Shown here: piece after piece, positions 45,900 to 57,964 of the stretch
Numbering within the stretch: position 1 is the first letter of the stretch
How the letters are laid out: every line of letters starts with the position of its first letter
NCBI GenBank assembly: GCA_029891345.1
Contig: CM056993.1
Coordinates: 278,210,016-278,274,015 of the forward strand
Source: Dryococelus australis
Taxonomy: Eukaryota; Arthropoda; Insecta; Phasmatodea; Phasmatidae
Reading direction: 5' to 3'
DNA: 64,000 bases
Position numbers and translations under genes: made by a program
The notes under the pieces: generated by a model
The model's input: only the letters and a program-made list of their open reading frames with translations
The model's database searches: none
Told to the model about the DNA's origin: nothing

Positions 45900-46558
45900 T
45901 TTTTGTTTTGTTTTATTGCACCCATAAGATCATTTTTCAACACATAGCTGTACAAAGATATTGGACAAGTCAAATAACACACACACACACATATAAATCA
46001 GATTATTGGTACACACATCGTATCTTTTCGCCATAATTTGACTAATATGCTTCCAACATGCTGTGGGGCGTCGTCGTTTTGCTGAAACAGAAGAAAAAGG
46101 AAACGAGAAAAACTGGAACAAGAAATGCATACAATGACATATTATACAGTAATTTATTAATTTTTATAGTTTAGATATTCGTCTACACTATAAAATGTTA
46201 GTTTAGAAAAAAATTCTTTCACCTGTTTTTAAAAAGAGTTTTTGGTTAGTGAAGCACATTTCTTGAACGTATTGTGGTAACTTATTGAATAGTTAGCTAC
46301 CAAGGTAGGATGGCCATTTCTGGACAAGTTTTAAATTAACTGAAGCCACATGCAAGTATTTTTTATTCTAGTGTCATGCTTATGAAAGGACTCATTTTTC
46401 TGAGGTAAATGACTGTTTTTGGACATGAATATAAGTACTGAAAACATGCACTCACATGCAAATGTTAAAATCCCTAAGCTCTTGAGAATATGTCTACATG
46501 AGTCTGACTTGCTTTGGCCATTGATTATTCTTACAGCTCTCTTCTGCATGTGAAACAC
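45900..46558 (-). pseudogene. 3' end of a non-LTR retrotransposon (Jockey/RTE-like ORF2 C-terminus and tail)
   Basis: The frame from 46558 contains LQKRAVRII-like text (MFHMQKRAVRIINGQSKSDS), then LGILTFACECMFSVLIFMSK and HKHDTRIKN, the usual C-terminal region of Jockey/RTE-type reverse transcriptases. A decayed stretch follows (about 46320-46200) with words typical of that tail. The 3' UTR ends in an A-rich TGCAATAAAACAAAACAAAA at about 45900-45925. The catalytic RT core is absent, as in 5'-truncated copies. A short second copy of the tail is at 24380-24500. Confidence 0.65.
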
Positions 46559-46559
46559 T

Positions 46560-47040
46560 TATTTGCTATCAGTGGAAACATCCCAAAAAATAATACCATA
46601 ACACATTATGGAATTAAAATGTGTAAAATATACCATTTTTGCTGTATTTTTGTTCAAGGCCTCTGCAACAACATATCAGTAGGGCGTGAGCATATAAATA
46701 TTTTGACGCCATCCACTCTCCCCAAGTCCGTTACCCACCAGAAACCGCATCTGCTACAGGGAGCAGCATTCTACCAGGCACTCATGTGCACCAGTCCAGT
46801 AATGCACTATGTCGGTTACACCGACAGAAGCTAAGTTACGAGTGCCATCAGGGGTGCTGATTAACAGTGCTAGTCTCAAAAGCAAGTGCAATGCAAAGGT
46901 GAAGCAAGGTGCAGTGCAAATATTTGCACCCGCGCGCATGTATTAGTCATACTTGAGTGTCTTGGAGAGGTGGACATACGGACAGAAGGGGGTCATGTTT
47001 TGTGTGATCGGGTGGCGCATCAACCTTTTTCACCAATCAT
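46560..47040. other. Gene-free interval, GC-richer repeat fragment
   Basis: A GC-richer segment (about 46690-46990), probably a retroelement piece, without recognisable coding content. Confidence 0.4.
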
Positions 47041-47759
47041 TTAATTACAATAGACTCTTAGCTTACTGGATCGTTTTGTGTCTTTTGCTGCCCAAGAACC
47101 TTCAGATCTCTCTTTCCCAGGACTAGCATTGCCTGGGGAAGGCATAATTCAACTGTAAACCTTTGTGGTCACGTGCCATTTGTACAGTGCTACCCTGCCG
47201 GTGGGTTAATCCTAGTAACTTTGTTGTAAATTGTTTCCTAGAGGAGCATTTAATAAAAACCCAGTGAATTTATATCGTCATTCGGGCCCCACCCCTTTCC
47301 CACCAATTCATAGGTGTTCTATCTCAAGTGCCTTTATATGTATTTCAGTGTTTTTGTATCTTTGGTTACTTTATTAATGGGCGTGTGAGTCGCCCTAAGA
47401 CCTCACTACGCAGTACACATAATATTGGTAACATATTTTTACTAACTACAACAGATGGAGTTTCACTGGAAGGATACGCCATGGCTGTCGGCACACAACC
47501 CTCTCTACCTACAACAACTTGATGTTGCACTACTGCAATGTCTGGCGCCCAAGATCTACAGCTGAGGTTTGGTGAGAAACACAGGTAAATATCCTACCCA
47601 ACTCCCAACCTCTAAGTTGACCACTTTTACTCCACCATCCTACCATCAATTATTGCAATGTCCGATGTTGTAACTTTAGTTCAGGAAGCAGCCAAGAAGA
47701 GTTTAATAGGTTGCACAAGTTTCGAGGGCGATTTAAGAAGAGGCCCGCTTAAATTTTAG
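47040..47759 (+). mobile_element. Candidate LTR, primer-binding site and gag start
   Basis: TGGCGCCCAAGA (47543-47554) resembles a tRNA primer-binding site in position and text. The preceding 500 bp include AATAAA (about 47251) as an LTR-like polyadenylation signal. A short frame, ATG at 47658 to TAG at 47757 (33 aa, starting MSDVVTLVQEAAKKS), lies where gag should begin and is cut short. LTR limits are estimates. Confidence 0.4.
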
Positions 47760-49080
47760 ATAATTATTTTTGGTGCTTCACAAGACGACACCGATGCCAT
47801 CAGGATGCACTGTAAGTGTAACATCTGTAATTGGCTTCAATTCTAATATGTTTCTGAGATAATTTAAATCCAAGACATCAAAGTTCAATTTCAGCGTATA
47901 ACTACTTGAACGAGTGTTTTACTAACTTTGGAAAACACAAACAGTTCTAATTAGAGCTGAGAATGACTTCCTAATTAATTGCAAAAGGATGAATGAAATT
48001 TTGAAAGTTGCAATAGTCATGCCCAGAAAAGCTACAAGACAAATTAGTTTGCTCTATTTTTCTGCTGAGCTTGTTGGTGTAAAGAAATATAATTTTTATA
48101 AATGTGATACTAACTTCTGCAATCAATAATCATCAGTTTCATATAATTGCTCAAGTAGTCGGCATGATGTACGGTGTGGTACCTAGTAAGGGCTGAATGT
48201 TAAGGCTTAAGTAAAACCAAATAATTTGACAAAGTCCCACTTTAAGCTATGATTATTTTCATATGGATCAGCTGAAAACTAAAATATATTTGCATTTATT
48301 TGCCTAGAGAATAATGATTTTCATTTCCTAAAGTCTTTTTCTGAGCATGATTACAACTAATAACTAATAATCAATCAACCAAGCCATGAAATAATAAAGC
48401 TGATTTATTATGTGTGTTGCTTAGAAGTAGTTACATTATTATCAAGTGCTGAATTGTTTTCTTAATGTGTATTGTTTATAGAATTATAGAGATAATTTTC
48501 TTTAAATATGACACTGTAATTTTCTTGCTATGGCACCGAGGTGCATACAATATCTCTGCTAGTAAAAGCTGTTCCTTACAGTAACACACCAGACTACATG
48601 CCTTTTACACACACATTTAATTTCGATATAGTAAACAATATTTTTTCAGTCACGATCACAAATAGTCTAAAGAGGCCCAACTTCATTCACAAGAGAAATT
48701 TTGGTGACCATATGTGGGGCCGAATGTATAATTGGTTTAGACATGTTTGTGTATCAAGCATATCACACGAAATAAAAGAGCTATCAAACGAGTCGGCTAG
48801 GAGAAATTTGTATAACTAATGAGTGAGGAACACTGCCACTTGCCATATTTTCTCCGCAGTTTGCTTCGAGAACGTAAAACTGACCAAATTGAGTTTATAA
48901 CTCAGAGACAGCCAGCATGGGAGGAACATACTCTCACTGTGACTGCTGCTTGGCCTACAGCTGAATTACAAAGTTGATCTGTTGGGAGCCTAATTACATG
49001 ACTAGTAGGCGTGATATCACTTATTGACAAACCTTGGCTTAATAAAGTTGTGTGAGACCACAATGTAGATTAAAGAGTGA
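47760..49080. other. Gene-free AT-rich interval
   Basis: AT-rich sequence with no supported gene. The 92-codon frame at 48541-48819 has no recognisable domain and lacks a convincing start context. Confidence 0.5.
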
Positions 49081-49276
49081 CATGGGAGACCATTGACAAA
49101 CACAAGAATCATGATAAATTGCGCACTGTTACTACTGACATGGTTAATTAGTGCCTGTTGCAGCGCCAACTCCATGTTGTGCTGGGATAAAAGAAGTGCC
49201 CGGCTCCTTTACCCCTACTTCCCATTTTCCTGCTGGTCATCTGTGGGATCCTGGCATCTGTTAAGGTGGGGGTTAT

Positions 49277-50516
49277 TTAGATATTGGCTATGCCAGACTT
49301 CGCAGTAGCGACATGGCATCTTCGGCAGCTGTGATTAATCCCATTTAACAAACTGTCTTGTAGTACTATTTCCCACACTGGCACTTGTGGTGTTGCCACA
49401 TCTAAGCACGTGACTGTCACTGTTTCCAGTAGTTTAAATATTTCCCATTTTTGTCCGAATGAATTGCTTTTGCGCACATCCGATTCGCCCCGCTCTTCTT
49501 CTTCATAACCTTAATGTCTGTGGTGCCATCTGCAGCTCCACTTTCGCGGCACGGCTGACTACTGCTGCGTTTCAGGATGATTGCAACTCGCATTAACTTT
49601 TCCAGCTCGCTGTTCAGTAGCAGTGCTAGGGCTGTGCGGTATTCTTGGCTGACAGTTTCTGCCACGACTTCTAACATTTCCCACTCTGGAAGTGTCAGAC
49701 AAAAACTGCGCACGAGATGCACCTTGCAGTTGATGAAAGCTGTAAGTTTCTCCCCTTACTGTTGCTCCTGTAAGGTCAACTTACTTTGGGCTGTATGGAA
49801 GCGAAGGTGCCCCCAAAAGACACTATAATTAATGTAAAAACTTCGTTCATTTTAGGTTGAAATGGTTAGTAGAATGCCACCACTGCTTTGTGTCGCCTTC
49901 CAGCTGTTTGCCAACACAACCTGGCCATACATCCTTATATACACTGTAACGTTGAAGTCGTGTTATGCAGTCATATACAAATGCTGCTGGATCCTCGTTC
50001 CGTACTCCTGAGAATGCCGGAAGGGTCTGGAATCTGGTTGGTATCGGACTATTGATAGCCTCTCGTTGCTGGGTGGTTATTACTGGTGTTTCTTCCAGCG
50101 GTTTTTCACTGCTTTGTGGCCCACTGCAGTTTGCTTCTTGCTCACAGCCACCTGGTTGCACTGATGTCACTGATGTTACTGCAGGAAAAGTGATAGGTAG
50201 GTTTGGCGACATTGTGGGTAGGTGAGATGTAAACGTTGGCATTGGATAATATGCTGAAACTGGTGGTAAATATGATGTGGATGGTATGAGTGGGAGAGGC
50301 ACTAAGTGTAGGGTTAGCAATGGTTTTGCCTGGTTATCTGGCTCCGGTGTTTTGACAGGTGTCACATGCACGGTGTGGGCGGGTGACACTACTTTGTTGA
50401 CATCCTTGGTGGCAGTACAGTCTCGTCACTGGAATTACGCTCCCTGCACTGCTAGGCTCTCACTTGTTGATTGGCACCCCAGATGTCCCGTGTTCCCGCA
50501 ACTGTTACATTTGTGA
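49277..50516 (-). pseudogene. Gypsy-type gag relic (second family member)
   Basis: Reading on the minus strand: a CCHC-like finger relic (KCNSCGNTGHLGC, about 50510-50470), a Pro/Thr-rich linker (50389 onward), the gag capsid start LPAFSGVRNEDPAAFVYDC with GDTKQWW (about 50040-49880) and, after frameshifts, VRSFCLTLPEWEMLEVVAET (about 49720-49660). The VHLVRxFCxTLPE pattern is that of Ty3/Gypsy-type Gag. The piece to 49277 may be the start of the protease region but lacks a visible DTGA motif. As at 14119-14947, the cysteine finger precedes the capsid block. Confidence 0.65.
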
Positions 50517-50519
50517 CTA

Positions 50520-51926
50520 ACTTCACCAACTTTTCCCTTACATCCCCTTCGTTCCCACACATTGACATGTGCTTACAGTTCCACGAAGAAACAATCACAA
50601 TTATATGGTCCATTATTCTGTGGTTCTATATGAGTGTTGCATTGACTGCAATCAAAACTGAGTCTGGTTATGGTTGCAGCTTCGTTCGGATTGTGGCATT
50701 TAATGTGATAGTGTTATGACACATTGACGTGTTCCACGCTTCCCTAACCTAGCCTGTTCACCTCATCCAAAGCATTCAACACCCATGTATGCCGAGCTGT
50801 ATCTACAGTCTAACAAATATTTCAAGCATATGTTCATTTAGTGCCTCGACCACATCAGTGGTATGGATAAATGTGTTATGTAAATTAAAGTGAATTTTTT
50901 TTGTTGATAGTAATTTTTATTTGCTTGCCATATGTTAACGTAGAGTAAGTGGGTGTCTTGTATTTTCATGTAAATGTTACATTTGTTTCATCACAGTGTA
51001 AACGCTGTGTGCAGCCAACCTATCAAAGTATGTTAAGAAAATGTTGACATTCCAGCATGCAATATTCCACACGTGATGATATTAAATTCTAAGAGTGTTG
51101 TTGTATTTTAGAGAAGGGTTTTGTTATTATTATTATTTTGTGTCAATAAATCAGCATCTATCATGTGTTCCCAAATATATGCACCATGCACGACGTGCAC
51201 ATAATGTCATATGACATATGTAAACATGGTAAGTGAGTGGAAATATCACATCCAAATTTATCATCAGTGTCAGTGTTATTATTGTTAATCTTTAAGAGTG
51301 TTTTATGTAATTGTTAGAATTAAATGTCACACACACAGTTCACATAGAAGATGCTTCACGTCTTGTTGAATCCACGCACATCACTTTGTTATGATGCAAG
51401 CTTTAATTAATTATAGGTTAAATTTTATCAAGATGTAATCCCTGCACAATGCATCAATTTGTCAGTTGTGAAAATATAAATCATTTTAAGCCAGTAGTGG
51501 ACAGTAGCAGTCAGTACTCAGAGCATTACCAAGAAGAACATTAAGGTTAGGTTACTCATGCCCTTAAGATTGCCACCATAAGCCAATAACACATGGCAAG
51601 TTAACCCCACTTTTTCATAACTTGTACATAAGAAATGTTTTAATGATTTTTAATGGTAGCAACATAATCTACATCATCAAATTAGTGGATTGTCAGAATA
51701 GGTTTAAAAAGGGAATCATGAATTACCATACAGAATGTGTGTCAAGGCGGCAACTTGTACATGGTAAAGTTAAGTACACGGTTAGTTTACCATATTAAGT
51801 TTCATAAATTTTTATATTTTATATTGTCTTTCATTATTTTCAAAGAATTGTATAAGAGTTCATATTATGTTTCATGTCACAATCATTCATGTAACACCTA
51901 CGTTTTTATTACATTAAATGAAAGGA
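50520..51926. other. Gene-free AT-rich interval
   Basis: AT-rich, no coding or repeat structure that I can support. Confidence 0.5.
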
Positions 51927-52487
51927 TGTAATTAACTGTATTTTGATAAAAAGGTGGGAATGGCCAGCCACTGAGAGGGCAGCACGCCATAGCCGGCCAG
52001 TAGCTTCATTGCCTCACCGTCGAACGGACGTGCGGTTCACGGACTCCCGGGTTCTTCACGTTCAGAACCAACCATGTAGAGTATCAATAGTAAATACGTA
52101 ATTCAGGAACCTTTACATTTTGTTTTTACCCAGGGAGAGTGCTGCTCAACAACCCAGTGTGTATTTAAACGACTGGGGCATAATGTTCGTGTAATTCTTT
52201 GTACTGCCGTCGTACCTTTTTATATGTTTAAGAGCACTCCATGCTATACTGGAGCATCATAATGTTTGTGCCTCTTACGAGGAAGAATAATGAATAAATC
52301 TGATCGTTGTGTGAAATACATAATTTTCATTTGTTCTGGCCACTTCAATACCAAAATAACCTGTGGCTTAACGTAACACAGTCTTGGCGTCGGAATGGCC
52401 TCAACAGTTCCCGCCCTAACTTTGGATGAGCGTATCGAGGGAGCTCTGATATCCTCGACTAGACCAGGTACTTGGATTTATAGATAA
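51927..52487 (+). mobile_element. Candidate LTR with primer-binding site and truncated gag
   Basis: A TG..CA-like unit (about 51927-52380) contains TATTTAAA (about 52160), AATAAA (about 52293) and ends before TTGGCGTCGGAATGG, a plausible primer-binding site. An ATG at 52395 opens a 30-codon frame (starting MASTVPALTLDERIEGALIS) ended by TAA at 52485. The partner LTR was not found. Confidence 0.4.
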
Positions 52488-52489
52488 CA

Positions 52490-55400
52490 GACAACAGCAA
52501 CCGTGATGTTGGAGCATCAGGGGGCCACTTAAGAGTGAACAGCCCACGACCCCACATCATAATCGTATTCTCGACTAAGCCAGGACTGGCATAAATTGAA
52601 TCTCACAGCCATACATCCTTAAACGGTTCGTAATTCCCTGTTCCCCAGAACAACAGCATGCCAGCGTATTTTTTAGGTAAAATTTTTTTCCCTGATTTTG
52701 GATTAAATTGAGCTTTTTTGTTAAGTGCGATGGCAGGAGTGGTATTTATGTACGGGCCTTCTCTTTTTTGTTCAGACGCCCTAAATTTTATGCCAGCAGG
52801 AATTTTCCTATCCCTTTGTTTTTTTTTTGTTAATATGCGATAGGCCTACTCTTAAATAATATTTATTTAGAATTTTCATTTGGATTCCTCTTCCTTGGAA
52901 GTTAGGTCAGGGAATTAGGCTGTTTTAGTTGGGATAAACTCTCTTTATAACTTGTCTCTATTTGTTTGATAAGAAACACAGGTTTTCTATCTTTTTTTCA
53001 TAAGTAATGCAGTAAGAATTAATTTAATGATATTTCTTTCAAAATTTGGTTTTGGGAAGCCAGTTTCAAAAATAGGTTTGTGTCGAGGATGTCTCATTGT
53101 TTTGACTTTTTGGCCTTAAATTAGACGTCAATGTTGTAGTTGAAAGTTAATGCATAGTGTCTCTCTACGAATTCATTCCTTTTTAATTTTAGATCTTTTT
53201 TTTTTGTTTGAACAGATATTCTTAATTTACCGACTTTATTTGTTTTGTTTTTGTTTCATTTTTATTTTAAGGTTAGATAATATATGTTATGGTAGAATTG
53301 AATTAGGAATCAGTTTCTTTACTGTTTCATTTCTAGTTTTTGTAAGAATAAAGCCTTTATTTTTGGTTTGAAAATATTTCGTTACGACTTGGATGAGCAG
53401 ACTTCTTCTGAAGCGATGGCAGCTGGCTGTATTTTATGGGTTTATCGGCTTGCTCTCATGTTGTGTAGCTCCCCGATGGGTTACCTGGCATGGTAGAGTG
53501 CGCCTCCTCGTTGCAGATGTTGTAGATGGCAGGCAAACTGTCTAAGGGCTGGGAGCTCGGCTCACATCAGGCAGAAGTTAACGAGGTCAAGGAGTGGTAG
53601 TGGGACAGTGGAGTCGAGGGCGAGCAATTGGAGTGCGTGGTCGCAGGCAGTGCAGCACTGATGTGCATCGTGGGAGGAGGCTGAGCCCATGTGGTCGTGA
53701 TGAGTACTGGGTAAAACTGTGACGAGGTGCATGGTCGGGACATTTTTCCCTGCTTTGCCGGAATAATGGCCCTGGCCCGGCCTTTCAGTAGGTTAAGTTG
53801 ATAGTAAGTTTTTAGTAAATAAGGTCTTAGTTGATAGAAGTTGGTGTAGTATGCAGCATGCAAGGTGTATGGGTTAGGAGGTGTCGAGAGACCGGGGCAG
53901 CAGCTTTGTAGGTAAATATGCCTTGCTCATCAGCTCTGGCCGAAGGGTAATTGACTTTAGGTTTCTTTTATTTTAAATAATTATCATTGACTCGGCATGG
54001 AACCTTCGTTTTTGCAGTTGTGTTGTTTTTCAGACCTGTTAGGGGAAATTTAAATTTAAGGTTATGTCTATTTGTAATACCTGGTATTTAAATGGCTCCA
54101 CAGGTTGTTGTGTTCGTCTGTGGCGGAGTTGGGTTGGTACTACTGCTCTGAAGTAAATAGAGGTCTAAGTTATTTTTCCTGATAATTTTTGGCAGGTTCT
54201 TCCCTAAAACTAAATTTTGTGTATTTACAATTATACATTTTTTAAGTCGTTTGACCTTTACTTTGGTTTCTAAATTAATTCTTGTTCATGGTCTTTAAAA
54301 TCTTGTTTTATTATCCTGGTCAATCTATCTATTCAATGAATAAATCCTATAAGCATACATAAACAAAGTAGCATTTGGTTTTCTATTGTGATTTTCATTT
54401 AATACCTAGGAGGCTAATGGTTAAGTGCTATCGCCATTGATATTTTAAGCTAGAGTTAAAAAAAAATATTCCGGTGCACTAATCCTAAGACTATTCTTTT
54501 TTAAAGTAACTTCACACTGGTGAAAACTTATATTTAATGTTAATTAATGTATCTCTAAAAGGGGACAGTCTACCCCTATTCCCTTTAAAGTAACTGACTA
54601 ACCTTTTGCTTGTTTTGTTTATACTCGCTCAGGTTGAGCTAAACCTGGACAATTATTGAGAAGGGAATCCTGTTTGTCATACAGTGAATTCTGTTTCTTG
54701 GTTTTTCTCACTTCTTAATTAGAATGCTGGGCAGGCCAGTGTGTTTTGAGAATATAGATTTTTATTTTATCTGTTTCGATAGTTATTTTTAATAGTTATG
54801 ATTATGTGTCTGTCTGCTAATAATTATATTTATTTGTTTTGAATAAACATACATTAATTTTTTAAAAATAATTTTGCTTCTTGTTAGTTGTTAAGGAAAC
54901 CCTTCTCTCTTTGCAGCTCTCGACCCTTTAGTTTAGGGGATCTGAAAATTTAGTATACTTGCATAAGGTGTACATTAAAGGATAGTTAAATTTATGGTAA
55001 AAATATCATTGTCTTGTTTCTGTGTCAGAGTCAGACCCACGAAGCGGTCGCAAAATCCTTTTTCATGCTCAATGAGTAAAAAAAAACCCATATCTCATAA
55101 CCCCTCCTTCTTTCCCATACTCTCTTTTTATTTTTGGCTTTTGATTTAAACGAGCCTTTTCTGGTGTTTCAAGTAAGTTTTCAGGGTACAGGGCATCGTG
55201 CTGGTCTTGCTGAGTAAACATTACAGCACGTGATGGAGGATTCACAGGTTAGATTTTGGTGTTGGCTCATTTTTCTAATTTTTTTTTGTAATTCCAAATT
55301 TTATTCCTTCCCCTCCCCATATACCCTGTAACATTTGGTGTAGTCTCCGGGTAGTTAAAATTTTGTTTGTTTAGTACTGGAGATCACAACTCCTCTCCCT

Positions 55401-55930
55401 CTGTTATAATATTGCATTTTGCCCTTTGCACAGCTAAGAAGTATTGTTCCTTGGCCTGTGCACAACAAATCATTGCACCAACTCGGTTGTTGGTAGTATG
55501 GAAAATTTTGTAAAGTGTTTTGTTCTCATTGTCACACTGTTCCTGTTTTTCCTCATCACTGTTCCTCTCGCGGTTGCTCGCGACACGGTTGTTTGCTGGA
55601 CTGGTCTTATGATGGCATTCGCTGTAATAGTGCTTCGTTCATACCTCGAGATGAAGTTTTGTGGTATTGGGCCCAAGCAGTTTGGACACCAGAGCACTGG
55701 GGTGCTGTTTGATATCCAGCCAGCTATTGTTTACAAACATGTGAACACATGCTCACGGCATTGCTGCATGGACCCGGAAATGAAGCATGGGATTGGAGAG
55801 GAGTAGCACCTTACCCTCATGTGGCAGACCCCCTCTGCGACTGCTAGGGGCAAAGACTGGCCAGCATAGGAGCAGAGAGCGTGGTAGCGCCTACATGACC
55901 CAGCTCATGGTGGTCGCCACAGTACATTTC
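52490..55930. other. Gene-free interval with T-rich and retroelement-like patches
   Basis: T-rich sequence from 52700 to 54900, a GC-richer fragment at 53390-53940, and an ATG frame near 55498-55806 with one hydrophobic segment (VLIVTLFLFFLITVPLAVA). The last has no recognisable domain or homologous blocks and is not called a gene. Confidence 0.45.
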
Positions 55931-55939
55931 GTACCTACA

Positions 55940-56510
55940 AAACATTTATTTACAAATAAAAATACACAATACATAAGCACAGATTAAAAAAATATATAAC
56001 ACATCATCACAGATTGAAAAACAATTCCACAAGACCAAGAATATGCATGTCGCCAGTAGTACCAACTAATTTCCGATACAACCAAATCTGATCACCAAGT
56101 TTCATCTGCATCTTCTTACATGAATACATTACCACAAATGCTAATTACAGCAGTATTGTCCATTTTGTTCTCATGAACTGGAAAAGTCTCCCAACAGATT
56201 ATGCTGTTTGTATCAATCTCACTAATAACCTTTGGTGCAGGCTCCTTCTCGACACGAGACCTTCTGAAGAAACACATTTCCAACAAACCACTGCCAGCTT
56301 TAGCAGTTATTCCTTGAAGACCAAAACAGTACAAAAAAGACAACAAAATATAACTCTTTTATATATCGAGGATCTTAACTGTCCAATACCTATAATATTT
56401 ATTAACATACTTAGTAAAAGACACAATATTACGATAAACCTTCTTCGGGTAATTCCCAGAAGAACGAATTCGCCTCTGGTTCATGTCAGGATGAAATCTG
56501 CAAAGACACA
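55940..56510 (-). pseudogene. Unrecognised coding segment, family copy 2
   Basis: On the minus strand a possible acceptor TCTTTGCAG (about 56502) precedes blocks matching copy 1: NYPKKVYRNIV, SYILLSF, GLQGITAKAGSGLLEMCFFR, SEIDTNSIICWETFPV and, after a frameshift, GDQIWLYRKLVG. It ends at a stop near 56017. An in-frame TAA near 56354 and a frameshift near 56120 disable it. AATAAA on the minus strand (about 55944-55949) could be a polyadenylation signal, so this may be a dead last exon. Confidence 0.5.
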
Positions 56511-56519
56511 TAATGAATA

Positions 56520-57960
56520 CTGTTAACAATCGTAAACATTAATATAATACACAGAAAAGAATTACATTATTAATAAAACACAGATACATACCTCAAAACA
56601 AGGCAAGAACACAAAAAACCGAAAACAGAAAAGTCCAGGATCAGCCCACTCCTAGTACTGACCTACTCGCTCGGCATTTAACATGCGAATGGGAAACTCC
56701 GCAGCAATGAACCGTATGTCTGACGTGCTTCCCCCCTGGCACCAGTGAGGTGGCGGTGGGTCTGACGTCACTTGGCCACTCCAAAGTAGCTGCTCTCCTG
56801 TGTGTGCCAGTCTACGCTGTTGCAATGGTGGCACCTTGCTGTTTCCACGCACTTTATCCCACTGACCATGTGGCACACTTCCCAGCATCTTGTAGGCATC
56901 TGGAAGGCGTCCAAATGCTGCCATATATTTGTGGCGATATCCATGTTGCTCCTTTGTTGCAGGTAGTGGAAAATGTTGGTAGGAAATTTGTTTGAGCAGG
57001 TAATTTTTTGGCAGGAAATTTGCAGTTTTCAGAGTTCAGAATGTTGGATAGAGGGAGGATTTCGCCACTAAGTTGAGCGACATTTGCTGGTGTTGTGATG
57101 GTCGAAAGGGGGTTGGTGTGGTTTTGAGGAGCAGTAAAAGTATTACATTAGGAGAAGATGTCGGAGATATGATGTTACCTGGGGCACCAGGCATTGTTCA
57201 TCAGCGAATAATGCAGTGAAGTTCTTGGAGAGCTGACTCTTCTACCCAGGATAGTGTGCCAATGACCAAAGGTAGCATACCTTCCGACATGCTGATCAGA
57301 TAAATTAATAAATTATTTCTGTTCTATGTGGTGGACTACTGGGGCTGACCACACACCCATAACTGATTTACTTACGTTGAAACACATGTAACAATTGAAG
57401 ATGTTAAATACACTTGAAGACATAGACTTTTGGCAGGAAGGTGATGGCCCGTGCCCTCAAATGGCCGAAGGCAACCTGAATAAAACTCATGCGATCTCAT
57501 TGAACTTTGTTTCACTCAGTTTAATTACACGTTCCTCTGTTGAAACAGTTTATATTGGTACGAGACTCATACCTGCCGGCGATGGTATAAATGTACAAAA
57601 ATGGTGCGAATCCAGTTAATGGATTAAAGTGAAAACTTAAATTTCGCCAGGCGATATAAGCATTGGGAAAGGTAAGACGATGATATATTGTTCTTCTTCG
57701 CATTATTTCCACCCTGAATGTAAATAGCGCACGACCTGCCGATGCAGGACACATTGCTCGCATGCTGCAACCTGTGTATGGAGTAGGAGTCTTACAGCCA
57801 ATGTAAGACAACTGTCACAAAGGAGAAACCACCATCGAGCCCAACATACTTTCATCTTCTGAAGCACATGAAGATTTTCTGTGGTTCGAATCCTGCGCGA
57901 TATGTTTTTAGGAAATTCTGGGTAGTGTCGGGTGTCCCATGGGCCAAAATTATCCAGCAA
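56520..57960. other. Gene-free interval, mixed repeats
   Basis: A GC-richer fragment at 56640-57000 and moderately AT-rich sequence beyond. A perfect B-box word GGTTCGAATCC occurs at about 57874, but no A box or cloverleaf accompanies it. Confidence 0.4.
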
Positions 57961-57964
57961 TGAT

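Noticed and set aside
55498-55806. Small membrane protein gene
   Set aside because: The earliest in-frame start upstream is not ATG, only one hydrophobic segment is present and no family pattern or splice context was found.
57860-57900. tRNA gene suggested by a perfect B-box word
   Set aside because: GGTTCGAATCC is present, but no A box, acceptor stem or anticodon arm can be folded around it.
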